DNA of 64,000 bases, taken from the NCBI RefSeq assembly GCF_009650765.1, contig NZ_CP045740.1, forward strand, positions 7,602,001 through 7,666,000. Direction: 5' to 3'. The notes beneath the pieces were generated by a model, which was not told where the DNA came from, searched no databases, and saw only the letters and a program-made list of their open reading frames with translations. Positions 26,478-36,243 of the stretch are shown piece after piece (position 1 is the first letter of the stretch; every line of letters starts with the position of its first letter). This DNA comes from Streptomyces sp. SUK 48 (GTDB lineage Bacteria > Actinomycetota > Actinomycetes > Streptomycetales > Streptomycetaceae). The position numbers and the translations under genes were made by a program.

Positions 26478-27704
26478 TTACTTGGCGGGGCGCAGGAACG
26501 AACTCCAGCCGTCCACCGGCTTCTCGCCGACCTCCAGGGTACGCAGCTGCGCGAGGAGCGCCGGGTCCTGGGCGTCGAGCCAGTCGACGAACTGCCGGAA
26601 GGAGACCAGCCGTACCTCCGGCCGCCCGGCGATCTGCCGCAGCGTCTCCTCGACCGCGTCCATGTAGATGCCGCCGTTCCACTGCTCGAAGTGGTTGCCG
26701 ACGAACAGCGGCGCGCGGTTCGTCTCATAGGCCCGGTCGAAGCCCGCCAGGTACGCCTGCGAGGTCTGGGCGCGCCAGTAGGGGTAGTTGTACGACGGCG
26801 CGCGCGTCGAGTTCAGGGACTGGTTGGCCAGCATGTTCCAGTCCATGGACAGCACCTCGAAGCTCCGCCCCGGGAACGGGATGCCCTGCAACGGCAGATC
26901 CCATACGCCGTCCCGTTTCCGCGGCCAGCGCTGCACCCCGCCCGGTGACGAGGCGTCGTAGCGCCAGCCCAGTGCGCGCGCGGTCGGCAGCAGGTTCTCC
27001 TGGCCGAGCAGACAGGGGGTGCGGCCGCCCACGAGTTCCTTGTCGTAGTCGAAGGGCAGCGGCGGCTCGTCGTGCCAACCGGTGTTGGTGCGCCAGGACT
27101 TGACGAAGCTCTGGGCCTGCTCGATCTCCGAGCGCCACTGCGCCGGGGTCCAGTCGGCCACCGATCCGGAGCCCTCGCAGAAGTGCCCGTTGAAGTGCGT
27201 GCCGATCTCGTGCCCGTCGAGCCATGCCTGGCGCACGTACTTCAGGGTCTCCTTGATGTGCTCGTTCGTGAGATAGCCGATGTCCGAGGCGCCGACCGGG
27301 TTGTTCGGCGGCCGGTACAGCCGCTTCTTGTCCTCCGGCAGCAGATAGAGGCCGGACAGGAAGAAGGTCATCCGGGCGTCGTGCTCGCGGGCCAGGTCCA
27401 GGAAGCGCGGGAAGAGCCCGGTGCCCAGTTCGCCCGCGCCGTCCCAGGAGAACACCACGAACTGCGGCGGGGTCTCGCCCGGTTCCAGCCGGGTGGGCGC
27501 GTCCGGCTGGTTCGGCTGGCGCCCGGTGTACGCGGTCGAGCCGTCGCCGATCAGCCGGGGCGCCTGCCGCTGTCCGCCCGGCCCCGACGAGCCGGGGCCC
27601 AGCCCGCCGCCGTCGCATCCGGCCAGCGCGGCGGCCGCCACGCCGAGACCGGCACCGAGACCCAGGCGGGCCGCACTCCGGCGGCTGATTCCACTCGACG
27701 GCAC
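26478..27704 (-). CDS. lipoprotein with polysaccharide-deacetylase-like domain
   Basis: A 408-residue surface lipoprotein. A signal with lipobox AALAGC places the lipid cysteine near residue 28. The body matches an actinomycete family with a deacetylase-like barrel: FVVFSWDGAGELGTGLFPRF, ARMTFFLSGLYLLPED, HEIGTHFNGHF (zinc histidines) and VLSMDWNMLANQ. Substitution of the canonical TFDDGP motif by FSWDGAG makes the activity uncertain. GTG 27704 has GAGGAGG upstream. Its AT-rich promoter region (27740-27785) includes TATTAT on the minus strand. Confidence 0.83.
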   Translation of the reverse strand: MPSSGISRRSAARLGLGAGLGVAAAALAGCDGGGLGPGSSGPGGQRQAPRLIGDGSTAYTGRQPNQPDAPTRLEPGETPPQFVVFSWDGAGELGTGLFPRFLDLAREHDARMTFFLSGLYLLPEDKKRLYRPPNNPVGASDIGYLTNEHIKETLKYVRQAWLDGHEIGTHFNGHFCEGSGSVADWTPAQWRSEIEQAQSFVKSWRTNTGWHDEPPLPFDYDKELVGGRTPCLLGQENLLPTARALGWRYDASSPGGVQRWPRKRDGVWDLPLQGIPFPGRSFEVLSMDWNMLANQSLNSTRAPSYNYPYWRAQTSQAYLAGFDRAYETNRAPLFVGNHFEQWNGGIYMDAVEETLRQIAGRPEVRLVSFRQFVDWLDAQDPALLAQLRTLEVGEKPVDGWSSFLRPAK

Positions 27705-27860
27705 GCCATCGCCTCCTCGACCGGGGCATTCGATTCGTCGGACGCGTCGCATAATATGGACGATAAGCATACGAACGGCATTATTTGGCGCGGCGTGGTG
27801 CACAAAAGGACGGTCACGAGAGCCCGTCCGAGAACGCTCAGGGCCGACGGCCCGGGCCGT

Positions 27861-28739
27861 TCAGGTCGCGATCTCCTCCTCGGCCGCCACCGGCACCAGC
27901 GTGATCCGCTGCACGGCCCGGCTCAGCACCAGCACGCCCGCGACGATCATCAGCGCCCCCGACGCCTCCGGCACCAGCCACCAGCCCGTGCGGATCCGCT
28001 CGTGGAACAGCGCGATGCCGAGGGCCAGGCTCACCACCGCGTCGCCGATGGTCAGCGCGGGCTGGGCCGCGGCCAGCGGGCCCGCCTGGAGCGCGTTCTC
28101 CAGGAGCAGGACGGCCGCCACCCCGGCGAGCGCGAAGCCGTACGTCTGCCACGACCGCAGGAACGCCCAGAACCCGTCGTCGGCGAAGGTGCCCGAGGCC
28201 GACTTCAGCAGCGCCGCGGTCAGCGCGTTGCCCGTGGCGGAGGCGACCGCCAGCAGCGCGGCGCGCCGGGCGGCCGGGCGTCCGGGTGCGGCGAGCAGCA
28301 CGGCGCAGGCCATGGCGCCGACGCACAGGAGCAGTGCCGGAATCCAGCGGGTGAGCGGCGCCTGGTCCAGCGCGCCGTGCGGCGCGGCCGCGATCAGCAG
28401 TACGGCGAGCCCGGCCACGCAGCTCGCCACCCCCCACCAGCCCGAGGGGGGCAGCCGCCGGTGCATCAGCGGGGCGGCGACCAGCAGCGCGAAGGGCAGC
28501 TCCAGGATGAACAGCGGCTGGACCAGCGCCAGTGGCCCGTTGACCAGGGCCAGGCTCTGGAACAGGGCCGCGCAGAACACCCCGGCCATGCCGATCATCC
28601 AGAACGGCCGGCGCACCAGCTCCGCGAGCAGCCGGATGCCGCCGCGGCTGCTCGCGGCGGCGGCCTTGCGCTGGAACGCGGTGCCGACGGCGTTGCTCGC
28701 CGCGCCCGCGACGGCGAACGCCGCGGCCAGTTCGATCAC
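27861..28739 (-). CDS. DMT-superfamily membrane transporter
   Basis: A 292-residue membrane protein with about nine hydrophobic helices. It resembles the DMT/EamA and NIPA-like transporters of actinomycetes: SNAVGTAFQRKAAA, LVQPLFILELPFALL, LALGIALFHERIRTGWW. Substrate unknown. GTG 28739 is preceded by CAGGAGAG. The C-terminus ends EEEIAT in the cytoplasm. Confidence 0.8.
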   Translation of the reverse strand: MIELAAAFAVAGAASNAVGTAFQRKAAAASSRGGIRLLAELVRRPFWMIGMAGVFCAALFQSLALVNGPLALVQPLFILELPFALLVAAPLMHRRLPPSGWWGVASCVAGLAVLLIAAAPHGALDQAPLTRWIPALLLCVGAMACAVLLAAPGRPAARRAALLAVASATGNALTAALLKSASGTFADDGFWAFLRSWQTYGFALAGVAAVLLLENALQAGPLAAAQPALTIGDAVVSLALGIALFHERIRTGWWLVPEASGALMIVAGVLVLSRAVQRITLVPVAAEEEIAT

Positions 28740-28842
28740 GGCCGTCTCTCCTGCCTGCGGTGAGGTCGTCCCGAGGAGCCCTGACGGACAGCCTCTCGCA
28801 GACCGCGGAAGATCACCGTGCGACGGGGCGGGAACGACGGGC

Positions 28843-28874
28843 GGGCCCACCCGGTGCGTTCACCGGATGGGCCC
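28843..28874 (-). terminator. hairpin after the chitinase gene
   Basis: Fourteen-nt arms (28843-28856 and 28861-28874) pair at 13 of 14 positions with loop CGTT, 39 bp past the chitinase stop. Intrinsic terminator. Confidence 0.75.
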
Positions 28875-28912
28875 AGCCGCGGGGACGTGACAGGGACGGA
28901 GCGGGAGACGGG

Positions 28913-30667
28913 TCAGGAGACGGCGAGGTCGTCCGCGTAGACCGTGCCCTGGCCGTACCAGCCGTGCACGTACACGGTGACCGTGCCGGAGGAACCGGTG
29001 GTGAACGGCACCGTCAGCTTCTGCCAGGCGGCGGAGGAGGTCCAGGTGCTGGCCGTCGCGCCACCGCTGACCCCGAGGTAGGCGTACGACCCCTGCACCC
29101 AGCCGCTGAGCGCGTACGAGGTGTTCGGCTTGAGGGTGAGGGTCTGGGCGCACTGGCCGGTCGCCGACGAGGTCGGCGCGGTCTTCAGGGCGTGGCCGCC
29201 GCCGTGCACCGGGGAGGTGACCACGGAGGCCCCGCTGTCGCAGGTCCAGGGCGACAGCGAACCGCTCTCGAAGTCACCGTTGGCCAGCGCCGTCGGGGTG
29301 CCGCCGCCGGACCCGTTCACGGTCAGGCTGAAGGTGGAGCTGTGCGTGGCCGAGCCCGCCGTGCCGGTGACGGTCAGCGGGTAGGTGCCCGGCGCCGTGG
29401 AGGCGGCCGTCTGAACAGTGAGCGTGGAACTGCCGCCCGCGGTGACCGAGGTGGGGCTCAGCGTCGCGGTCACCCCGCTCGGCGCACCGCTGACCGTCAG
29501 GCCGACGGACTGGGCGCTGCCGGAGGTCACCGACGTCTTCACGGTCGCCGTCGTGGACGCACCGGGGTCGAGGGCGGCGGTGGCGGGGGAGAGGGAGACC
29601 GAGAAGTCGTTGGCCGGCGGAGTGGTCGTACCGCCCGAGAACGGCGCGAAGGTGTGCGTGAAGTACCAGGTGTCCTGGCTGATGCCGGAGCAGCTGTCGG
29701 AGCCGCCGGTGCCGGGGCAGCCGCCGTTGTCGCGCTGCAGGGCCCAGAAGGAGAGGGTGTTCAGGCCCTTGGAGACCGCCCAGTTGTACACCGACGTGGC
29801 GTCGGCGGTGGTGAAGGTCTCGGCCGCGCCGTAGTCGTCGATGCCGGGCATCTCGGTGACGCCGATCATGTTCCACAGCTGGCTGTCCGACAGGTTCGGG
29901 TACAGCGAGGCGAGCTGGTCGTGCAGCCCGGTCGCGGCCGTCTGGGTGTCGGTGGCCATGTGGTGGGTGGCGCCGTCGTAGTAGTCGAACGTCATGAGGT
30001 TGACGACGTCCACCTTGGCGCCCGCGCTCTTGGCGCTGCGCAGCACCGCGAGGCCGCTGTCGGCGAGCCCGCTCGTGGTGGTGGGCAGGGTGTACGAGAA
30101 CTGCACCGTGCGCCCGTTGGCGGCGGCCCAGTCCTGGACCTTCTTGATCGCCTGGTTGCGGCGGTCGATGCCGGCCTGGTTGGTCAGCGAGTTGTCCTCG
30201 ACGTCCATGTCGAGCCGGGAGACGTCGTACGTGGTGATGATCTTCTCGTACGCGGCCGCGATGGAGTCGACGTTGGTGCAGCTGTCGGCGATCTCGGTGC
30301 CGCCGTTGTCGGCGGCGTACCCGCCGAGCGAGGGTATGACGTCGCCGCCGCGCGAGCGGATGGTGCCGAAGTCGGAGCCGTAGACCGAGGAGGTGATGGG
30401 GGTGCTGGTGTCACCGTCCCAGTAGGGCGTGCAGGAGCCCTTCTTCTCGGTCTGGATGAAGGCCATGGTCAGGTACTTGGCGCCGGAGGACTGGGCGAGC
30501 GCCGCGGGGCTGTCGCCGTTGTATGCCTCGAAATAGGGGGCGAAGACATGCGCGGGCAGCGGGGTCGCCGCGTGCGCGGTGCCCCCGATCCCCAGGGCCA
30601 GCCCCGCGGAAGCGGCCAGGGTGGCCACGCCGGTGAGCAGGGCGCGTACGGATCTCGGACGTGTCAT
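28913..30667 (-). CDS. secreted GH18 chitinase with Ig-like and carbohydrate-binding modules
   Basis: A 584-residue secreted chitinase. Signal peptide about 1-33 (GTAHAATPL). The GH18 catalytic barrel (about 35-345) has the catalytic run SRLDMDVED; the glutamate is near residue 157, while the first aspartate of the usual DxxDxDxE is serine. A linker leads to an immunoglobulin-like repeat domain (about 350-445; [20 protein letters not shown]) and a C-terminal carbohydrate-binding beta-sandwich (about 450-584; [18 protein letters not shown]). It degrades chitin outside the cell. Two adjacent DasR-type sites lie 70-100 bp upstream of the ATG. Confidence 0.92.
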   Translation of the reverse strand: MTRPRSVRALLTGVATLAASAGLALGIGGTAHAATPLPAHVFAPYFEAYNGDSPAALAQSSGAKYLTMAFIQTEKKGSCTPYWDGDTSTPITSSVYGSDFGTIRSRGGDVIPSLGGYAADNGGTEIADSCTNVDSIAAAYEKIITTYDVSRLDMDVEDNSLTNQAGIDRRNQAIKKVQDWAAANGRTVQFSYTLPTTTSGLADSGLAVLRSAKSAGAKVDVVNLMTFDYYDGATHHMATDTQTAATGLHDQLASLYPNLSDSQLWNMIGVTEMPGIDDYGAAETFTTADATSVYNWAVSKGLNTLSFWALQRDNGGCPGTGGSDSCSGISQDTWYFTHTFAPFSGGTTTPPANDFSVSLSPATAALDPGASTTATVKTSVTSGSAQSVGLTVSGAPSGVTATLSPTSVTAGGSSTLTVQTAASTAPGTYPLTVTGTAGSATHSSTFSLTVNGSGGGTPTALANGDFESGSLSPWTCDSGASVVTSPVHGGGHALKTAPTSSATGQCAQTLTLKPNTSYALSGWVQGSYAYLGVSGGATASTWTSSAAWQKLTVPFTTGSSGTVTVYVHGWYGQGTVYADDLAVS

Positions 30668-30736
30668 CGGGTACTCCCGGTTGGCGAACGACAGTCGATC
30701 GAGCGGGGTGGCGCACGGTAGGGCCCGGCCGGGGCT

Positions 30737-30768
30737 ACTGGTCTAGGCCATAATTGGTCTGGACCAAA
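30737..30768 (-). promoter_or_regulatory. two abutting DasR (dre)-like sites upstream of the chitinase
   Basis: ACTGGTCTAGGCCATA (30737-30752) and ATTGGTCTGGACCAAA (30753-30768) match the dre consensus ACTGGTCTAGACCAGT and directly abut. DasR, the GntR repressor of GlcNAc and chitin genes, would hold the chitinase off until amino-sugar signals appear. Confidence 0.8.
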
Positions 30769-30851
30769 CCCCGGTCAAGGTGCGGGAGCCGCCTTTTTGC
30801 GTGTTCATGAAAGAATCAACTGTTCGCTCGCGCACCGGAACTGACTGCCGG

Positions 30852-31133
30852 TCAGGTCGCGCGGGTGCCGCCACCTCGGCGGATACGGCCCAGCAGGTCC
30901 CGGTGGTAGGCGGCGAGCCGTCCCTCGGGGACGGGCGCCGGACTGCCGGTGAGGGTGTACCAGGTGTCACCGCCGAAGTGCTGGACGGCGACGCGCGCGG
31001 TGCGGCCGTCGGACCGCAGGATCGTGGCCACGGTGAGATCGCCGGTGATGATCCCGGCCTCGTCCGTCATCGCCCCGCCGGGTCCCGCGGTGACCCGGTC
31101 GACATAGCTGTTCACGCTCGGTGGGTTGCTCAT
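30852..31133 (-). CDS. hypothetical protein
   Basis: A 93-residue protein not recognised. It starts MSNPPSVNSYVDRVTAGPGG, has a small beta-rich stretch (AVQHFGGDTWYTLTGSPAPV) and a basic C-terminus (HRDLLGRIRRGGG). Codon usage fits the surrounding genes. No signal peptide or membrane segment. It is probably a small intracellular actinomycete protein. Confidence 0.65.
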   Translation of the reverse strand: MSNPPSVNSYVDRVTAGPGGAMTDEAGIITGDLTVATILRSDGRTARVAVQHFGGDTWYTLTGSPAPVPEGRLAAYHRDLLGRIRRGGGTRAT

Positions 31134-31316
31134 GGGCCGCAGGGTTCCATCACGGCGGCCGCCACACCCGGACCGGCCCGCCCCCGCGCGTGTCCGGCCC
31201 CCCGCTCACCCCCGGCTGGAGGCAGCGGTGTCCGCCGCGATCCCGTGAACGGCCCGCGCCCCCCGCCCCGAGCGGCCGCAGGACCGTGCCGAAGGCCGAG
31301 TCGAGGCAGCCGTGCC

Positions 31317-32795
31317 TCAGTCGACCGGCCAGGTGTGCACCGGCGCGTTGAGGTGCATGTAGTCGATGTACAGCTCCGTCATGCGCCGCAGCGCCTCGTG
31401 CCGGGAGCAGTGGGTGGTGTCGAGGAGGTGGTGGAACATCTCCTTCTGCCACACCGCGCCGTTGCGGGCCGCGACACAGCGCTGCTCGACGATGCCGAGC
31501 AGCGGCTCCCGCCACGCCGCGTCCATCCCGGAGCGCTCCAGCCCCCGGTGGGCGAGCGGCAGCAACCGGCGCAGCACCAGCTCGGGCGCCGTGACCTCAC
31601 CCGCGCCGGGCCAGTACAGCAGCGCCTCCATGCCGTACAGGGCGGCGCTGTGCAGGTTCTCCTCGGCGGCCTTGAAGGACATCCGCGACCACACCGGCCG
31701 GTCCTCCTCGACCAGCGCGCGGGTCAGCCCGTAGTAGAAGGCGCCGTTGGCGAGGGTGTCGGCGACGGTCGGGCCGGCGGGCAGCACCCGGTTCTCCACG
31801 CGGATGTGCGGGCGGTCCCGGGCGACGGCGTAGACGGGGCGGTTCCAGCGGTAGATCGTGCCGTTGTGCAGGGTGAGTTCACCGAGTTCCGGCACGTCGC
31901 CGCGGTCCAGCGTCTCCGCCGGGTCCTGGTCGTCGCACAGCGGGAGCAGGGCGGGGAAGTAGCGCACGTTCTCCTCGAACAGATCGAAGACGCTGTTGAT
32001 CCACCGCTCCCCGAACCACACCCGGGGCCGTACGCCCTGCACCTTGATCTCCTGCGGACGGGTGTCCGTGGCCTGCTCGAACAGCGGGATCCGGGTCTCG
32101 TGCCACAGCTCCTTGCCGAACAGGAAGGGCGCGTTCGCCGCGAGCGCGACCTGGACCCCGGCGATGGCCTGCGCGGCGTTCCAGTAGTCGGCGAACTCCT
32201 CGGGGGAGACCTGGAGATGGAACTGGGTGCTGGTGCAGGCGGCCTCCGGGGTGATGCTGTCCGCGTAGGTGCGCAGCCGGTCGACGCCGTCCACCTCGAT
32301 CCGCAGATCCTCGCCCCGGGCCGCGAAGACCTGGTCGTTGAGCAGCCGGTAACGGGGGTTCTCCGAGAGCGTCTCCTCGCCGATGTCCTCCTGCCGCAGC
32401 GTGGGCAGGATCCCGACCGTGATCAGCCGGGCGCCGACCGAACGGGCCCGCTCGTCGGCGTGGTCGAGCGCGCCCCGTATCTCCGACTCCCAGGCGTCCG
32501 GACCGCCCGCCGTGAGCCGCCTCGGCGGCACATTGATCTCCAGGTTGAACCGGCCCAGCTCGGTGGACCACGCGGGATCGGAGATCGCCTCCAGCACATC
32601 GCTGTTGCGCATGGCGGGCTCGGCGTCGTCGTCCACCAGATTCAGCTCTATCTCCAGGCCGACCTGCGGCCGCTCGGAGTCGAACCGTGACTCCCGGAGC
32701 ATCTTCGCGAACGCGTCCAGGCACTCCTGCATCTTGACCCGGTACCGGCGGCGGTCCTCGCGGGTGAACACGAGCGCCGGGACGTCGCGCCCCAT
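31317..32795 (-). CDS. glutamate-cysteine ligase family (GCS2) protein
   Basis: A 492-residue member of the GCS2 superfamily of glutamate-amine/cysteine ligases, ATP-grasp-like enzymes that form gamma-glutamyl bonds. Visible are QVGLEIELNLVDDDAEPAMR (metal/glutamate site), ELGRFNLEINVPPRRL, EAACTSTQFHLQVSPEEFAD, and the C-terminal YIDYMHLNAPVHTWPVD. The first ~30 residues form a helical extension. Since actinomycetes use mycothiol, the product is probably not glutathione; ergothioneine-type or other gamma-glutamyl chemistry is possible, but no egt partners are nearby. Confidence 0.8.
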   Translation of the reverse strand: MGRDVPALVFTREDRRRYRVKMQECLDAFAKMLRESRFDSERPQVGLEIELNLVDDDAEPAMRNSDVLEAISDPAWSTELGRFNLEINVPPRRLTAGGPDAWESEIRGALDHADERARSVGARLITVGILPTLRQEDIGEETLSENPRYRLLNDQVFAARGEDLRIEVDGVDRLRTYADSITPEAACTSTQFHLQVSPEEFADYWNAAQAIAGVQVALAANAPFLFGKELWHETRIPLFEQATDTRPQEIKVQGVRPRVWFGERWINSVFDLFEENVRYFPALLPLCDDQDPAETLDRGDVPELGELTLHNGTIYRWNRPVYAVARDRPHIRVENRVLPAGPTVADTLANGAFYYGLTRALVEEDRPVWSRMSFKAAEENLHSAALYGMEALLYWPGAGEVTAPELVLRRLLPLAHRGLERSGMDAAWREPLLGIVEQRCVAARNGAVWQKEMFHHLLDTTHCSRHEALRRMTELYIDYMHLNAPVHTWPVD

Positions 32796-33476
32796 CGCGC
32801 CTCCAGGATTACCCCTCGTCGGACAGTCTCATCCCAATGTCGCACCATCGCTGGGGGGCCGCCATGCACCGCCCGGCGGCCGGGCCCGCGACCGGTGCGG
32901 GCGCCGGATCGGTGGCACGGGGGAGGGGCGTCACCCGGTCGGTCCGTCTCCGCTGGCCGCCGGGCGGCCGGCGACGCAAGGTCTGAACGAGATCTTCGAT
33001 CGCCGCGGTCCGCCTCCGTGCGTCGCGGTACGGCTCCAGCACGCCCGCGGCACGCTCCTGCGCGCCGCGGCGCCCCAGACCGGCCCCCGCCCCATCGTCG
33101 CACTGTCGGCGATGTACCGGCGGTGGGTCGACCCGGGGCGGGGAACGGTTAATCCACTGCGCTCGGGTAGTTCCCCGCCCCGTCCTGTCTCCCCGCCCCG
33201 CCTTCCTCACCCTCCCCCCGCGTCGTCGCCTGCCGAGTCCGGTCCGGCCGGTGAACCTCACCGGTCACACACGCCCCACCCGCCTCCGGCACCGGCGTTT
33301 CGGCCACGCCCGCCGGCGCGAGAGCCCTTGTCCCGGCTGCGACCGTGCGTTCGAGGTCCCCGGATCGCGGGCCGCCTGTTCGTCCGGAATCGAGCGCGTT
33401 CGAATCGCTCTCTCCTCGTTGAGCCTGGCACCACCGGACCACCCAGGTGCGGTGCCGATCTTGAGGAGGGACGCAG
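32796..33476. other. 680-bp region without a convincing gene
   Basis: GC-rich, with no frame showing normal protein character. A minus-strand stretch near 32930-33110 (AGVLEPYRDARRRTAAIEDL) has moderately good codon bias and could be a remnant or small gene, but it lacks a good start and ribosome site. The right edge carries GAGGAGGG for the ABC transporter. Confidence 0.5.
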
Positions 33477-35363
33477 GTGACCGACACCTCGACCGAAAGC
33501 TTCCCGACCCCACCGCCGCCGCCACCCCCGGCCACGATCGGCTACGAGGGGGAGTCGGGCCGGAATCCGCTGGAAGAGGCCAGTTTCCGCACCATGTGCG
33601 GCCGGCTGCCCGCGGTGCTCGGCCGGACCGCGCGCATGGCCTGGGCGGTGGACCGGCCCGGTGTCGTGCTGCTGCTCGTGTGCCAGCTCGTCACCGGCGT
33701 CGCCGCCGCCCTCGTGCTGACCGCCACCTCGCGGGCCATGACCCACATCCTGGGCCTGGGCCCGGTGTCCGAACGCCTGCACGGAGCGCTGCCCGCCCTC
33801 GCCGTGGTCACCGCGGCCGCCGCCACCGGCCGGATCAGCTCGGCCCTCGCCTCCTACGCCGACGGCCGGATCACCCCGCGCCTGGTCACCGAGGCCGATG
33901 TGGCGCTCGTCTCCGCTGTCTGCCATGTGGAGGCGTCCGCCTACGGCGAGGACGGCTTCGCCGACCGGCAGGAGGCCGCGGAGGTCGGGGTCACCCGCAC
34001 CACCACCATGGTCAAGGACGCCCAGCGGTTCATGGCCGCCCTCGTCCGTATGATCGCCGCCGGCGGTGTGATCACCGCACTGCACTGGCTGATGCTGCCG
34101 CTGTTGCTGCTGGCGGTGCTGCCCGCCGGCCTCGGGGCGGTGCTCTCAGCCCGGGTCGACTACGAGACCCATTACCTCAACCTCGCCGACCGCAACGTAC
34201 GCGGCATGATGCGCTGGTGGGCGGCGTACTCCCGGCACGGCGACGAGGTCCGCGCGAACGGGATGACCGGCTATCTCGTCCACTGGTACCGCGCGCTGTC
34301 CGAGCGGATCGACCGGCGCATCCTCGACGCCGCGCCCCGCATGCTCCGTATCGTCCTCGCGACCTCCGCGCTCGGCGGACTGTTCCTGCTGGTCACCTGG
34401 GCCGCGCTCGCCTGGCTCGCGATGACCGGGCGGGTGGCGCTGCCCGTCGCCGCCACCGCGGTCGTCGCCGTGCAGACCACGCTCGGCGCCCTGACCCAGT
34501 TCGTGCAGAACGGCGCCGCGATGTTCCACACCTCCCTCTACCTCGCCGACATGCGCGCCTTCCTCGACCTGGCCGCCGAACGGGCCCCGCGGCGCGGGGA
34601 GTCGGTCGTCCCTGCGGAGATCGAGGAGATCCGCCTGGACGAGGTGGTGCACCGCTACCCCGGCAAGGCGGAGCCCGCCGTGGACGGTGTCTCGCTCACC
34701 CTGCGCCGTGGCGAGATCCTCGCGATCGTCGGCGAGAACGGCTCCGGCAAGTCCACGCTGACCAGGCTGCTCACCGGCATCCTGCTGCCGGACAAGGGCC
34801 GCGTCCTGTGGGACGGCACCGATCTGGCCGGCGCCCGGCCCGAGTCCGTCTGGTCCCGCACCGCGCTGGTGCCGCAGAACTTCGCCTGCTGGCCGCTGCG
34901 CGCCCGGGAGAACATCACCCTCGGCCAGCCGCGCACCCACGACGACGCCCCGGTGTGGGACGCCGTGGAGGCCGTCGGCATGCGCGAGGCGGTCGAGGGA
35001 CTGCCGCACGGCCTCGACACCCTGCTCGCCCGGGAGGTCTACGGCGGCGTCGAGCTGTCCGGCGGCCAGTGGCAGCGGCTGGCCTGCGCCCGCGCGCTGT
35101 ACCGCCGTTCGCCGCTGCTCATCCTGGACGAACCCACCTCGCAGATGGATCCGCGCGGCGAGCACCGCATCTTCCTGGAGATCAAGCGGATCGCCGCCCG
35201 GCGCATGACCATCGTGGTCACCCACCAGCTGGAGAACACCCGCCTCGCCGACCGGATCGTCGTGATGCGGCGGGGGCGCATCGTGGAACAGGGGCACTAT
35301 GACGAACTCGTGGCGGGGGGTGGGCTGTTCGCGGAACTCGTCGCCCTGGCCAAGGACCGCTGA
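33477..35363 (+). CDS. ABC exporter with fused membrane and ATPase domains
   Basis: A 628-residue half-transporter. A proline-rich cytoplasmic N-terminus (PTPPPPPPPATIG) precedes about six membrane segments (about 60-340). The ATPase domain has Walker A GENGSGKST (about 418-426), signature LSGGQ (about 526), Walker B LLILDEPTS (about 547) and H-loop VTHQLENTRLAD. It probably works as a homodimer exporting a small molecule, drug or peptide. No precursor-peptide or synthetase gene adjoins it. GTG 33477 follows GAGGAGGG. Confidence 0.9.
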   Translation: MTDTSTESFPTPPPPPPPATIGYEGESGRNPLEEASFRTMCGRLPAVLGRTARMAWAVDRPGVVLLLVCQLVTGVAAALVLTATSRAMTHILGLGPVSERLHGALPALAVVTAAAATGRISSALASYADGRITPRLVTEADVALVSAVCHVEASAYGEDGFADRQEAAEVGVTRTTTMVKDAQRFMAALVRMIAAGGVITALHWLMLPLLLLAVLPAGLGAVLSARVDYETHYLNLADRNVRGMMRWWAAYSRHGDEVRANGMTGYLVHWYRALSERIDRRILDAAPRMLRIVLATSALGGLFLLVTWAALAWLAMTGRVALPVAATAVVAVQTTLGALTQFVQNGAAMFHTSLYLADMRAFLDLAAERAPRRGESVVPAEIEEIRLDEVVHRYPGKAEPAVDGVSLTLRRGEILAIVGENGSGKSTLTRLLTGILLPDKGRVLWDGTDLAGARPESVWSRTALVPQNFACWPLRARENITLGQPRTHDDAPVWDAVEAVGMREAVEGLPHGLDTLLAREVYGGVELSGGQWQRLACARALYRRSPLLILDEPTSQMDPRGEHRIFLEIKRIAARRMTIVVTHQLENTRLADRIVVMRRGRIVEQGHYDELVAGGGLFAELVALAKDR

Positions 35364-35443
35364 CCTGCCCGGACCGGTCCCGCGGGTGCTCCCTGGACAG
35401 CGGCCGGCCGATCGCTTAGCCTCATTGTCCAGAAATAGATTTT

Positions 35444-35459
35444 GAGGCCAAGTGGCCTC
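35444..35459. promoter_or_regulatory. inverted repeat before the YheO-type regulator
   Basis: GAGGCCA-AG-TGGCCTC is a perfect 7-2-7 palindrome, 17 bp before the ATG at 35477 and just behind an AT-rich promoter-like stretch. A candidate autoregulatory operator. Confidence 0.55.
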
Positions 35460-35476
35460 GGGGGAGGGGTCGGCGG

Positions 35477-36127
35477 ATGGACGGCGGGGCGGCGGACGAG
35501 CATCTCGTCGGGGAGGCCGAGAAGATCGCCGTCGCCCTCGGGCGGATGTTCCCGGGCCTGTGCGAGGTGGTGCTGCACGACCTGCGCGACCCGGACCGCT
35601 CGGTCCGGGCCATCGAGAACAACCTGTCGGGCCGTCAGCCAGGCGATCCCGCGACCGAGTTGGGGCTCAGCCGCATCGCCGACCCCGCCTTCCCCGATGT
35701 CGTCCAGAACTACCCCAACCGCTTCCCCGACGGCCGCCCGGCCAAAAGCACCTCCATCGGCATCAAGAACGCCGAGGGCCGGTACATCGCGGCGATCTGC
35801 CTCAACCTCGACGTCTCCGTCCTGTCGCCCGTGGCACTCACCCTGGCGAACCTCGTGGCCACCGACGGCGGCCACGGCGACACGCCACTGGAGACACTGC
35901 GCGACCGCCAGGCACGCGAACTGCGCCGGGCCGTGGAGGAGTTCTCCGCCGAGCGCGGCGCCCCGCCCCGGTCGCTGAGCCGGACGGACAAGAGGGCGCT
36001 CGTGCGACAGCTCGGCCGGGACGGCTACTTCGAGTCCCGCGACGCCGCGCGGACCATCGCCGACCTCCTCGGTGTGTCCCGGGCGACCGTCTACAACTAC
36101 GCGAAACCGCCGTCGGACCCGCGATGA
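35477..36127 (+). CDS. YheO-like PAS/HTH transcriptional regulator
   Basis: A 216-residue regulator. The YheO-like PAS domain is at about residues 12-125 (GRMFPGLCEVVLHDLRDPDR, KSTSIGIKNAEGRYIAAICL) and the C-terminal HTH at about 160-210 (RALVRQLGRDGYFESRDAAR, TIADLLGVSRATVYNYAK). Such regulators are often found beside hydroxyaspartate or threonine/serine dehydratases, as here: the ammonia-lyase begins 117 bp downstream. It likely senses an amino-acid-like ligand and controls itself and the lyase. Confidence 0.87.
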   Translation: MDGGAADEHLVGEAEKIAVALGRMFPGLCEVVLHDLRDPDRSVRAIENNLSGRQPGDPATELGLSRIADPAFPDVVQNYPNRFPDGRPAKSTSIGIKNAEGRYIAAICLNLDVSVLSPVALTLANLVATDGGHGDTPLETLRDRQARELRRAVEEFSAERGAPPRSLSRTDKRALVRQLGRDGYFESRDAARTIADLLGVSRATVYNYAKPPSDPR

Positions 36128-36243
36128 GCCGAGGGACGGCCCTCACCGCTCGGACCGGTCCAGCGCAGGCCGGGGGCGCCGACGCGCACGCGGCCGAAGC
36201 AGCGGCACCCGACGAACACCCGGTACAGAAAGAGGACTTCGCC

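Noticed and set aside
32930..33110. Possible small gene on the minus strand before the ABC transporter
   Set aside because: Codon bias is moderate and one stretch looks protein-like, but there is no good start, ribosome site or recognisable family; left as a gap note.
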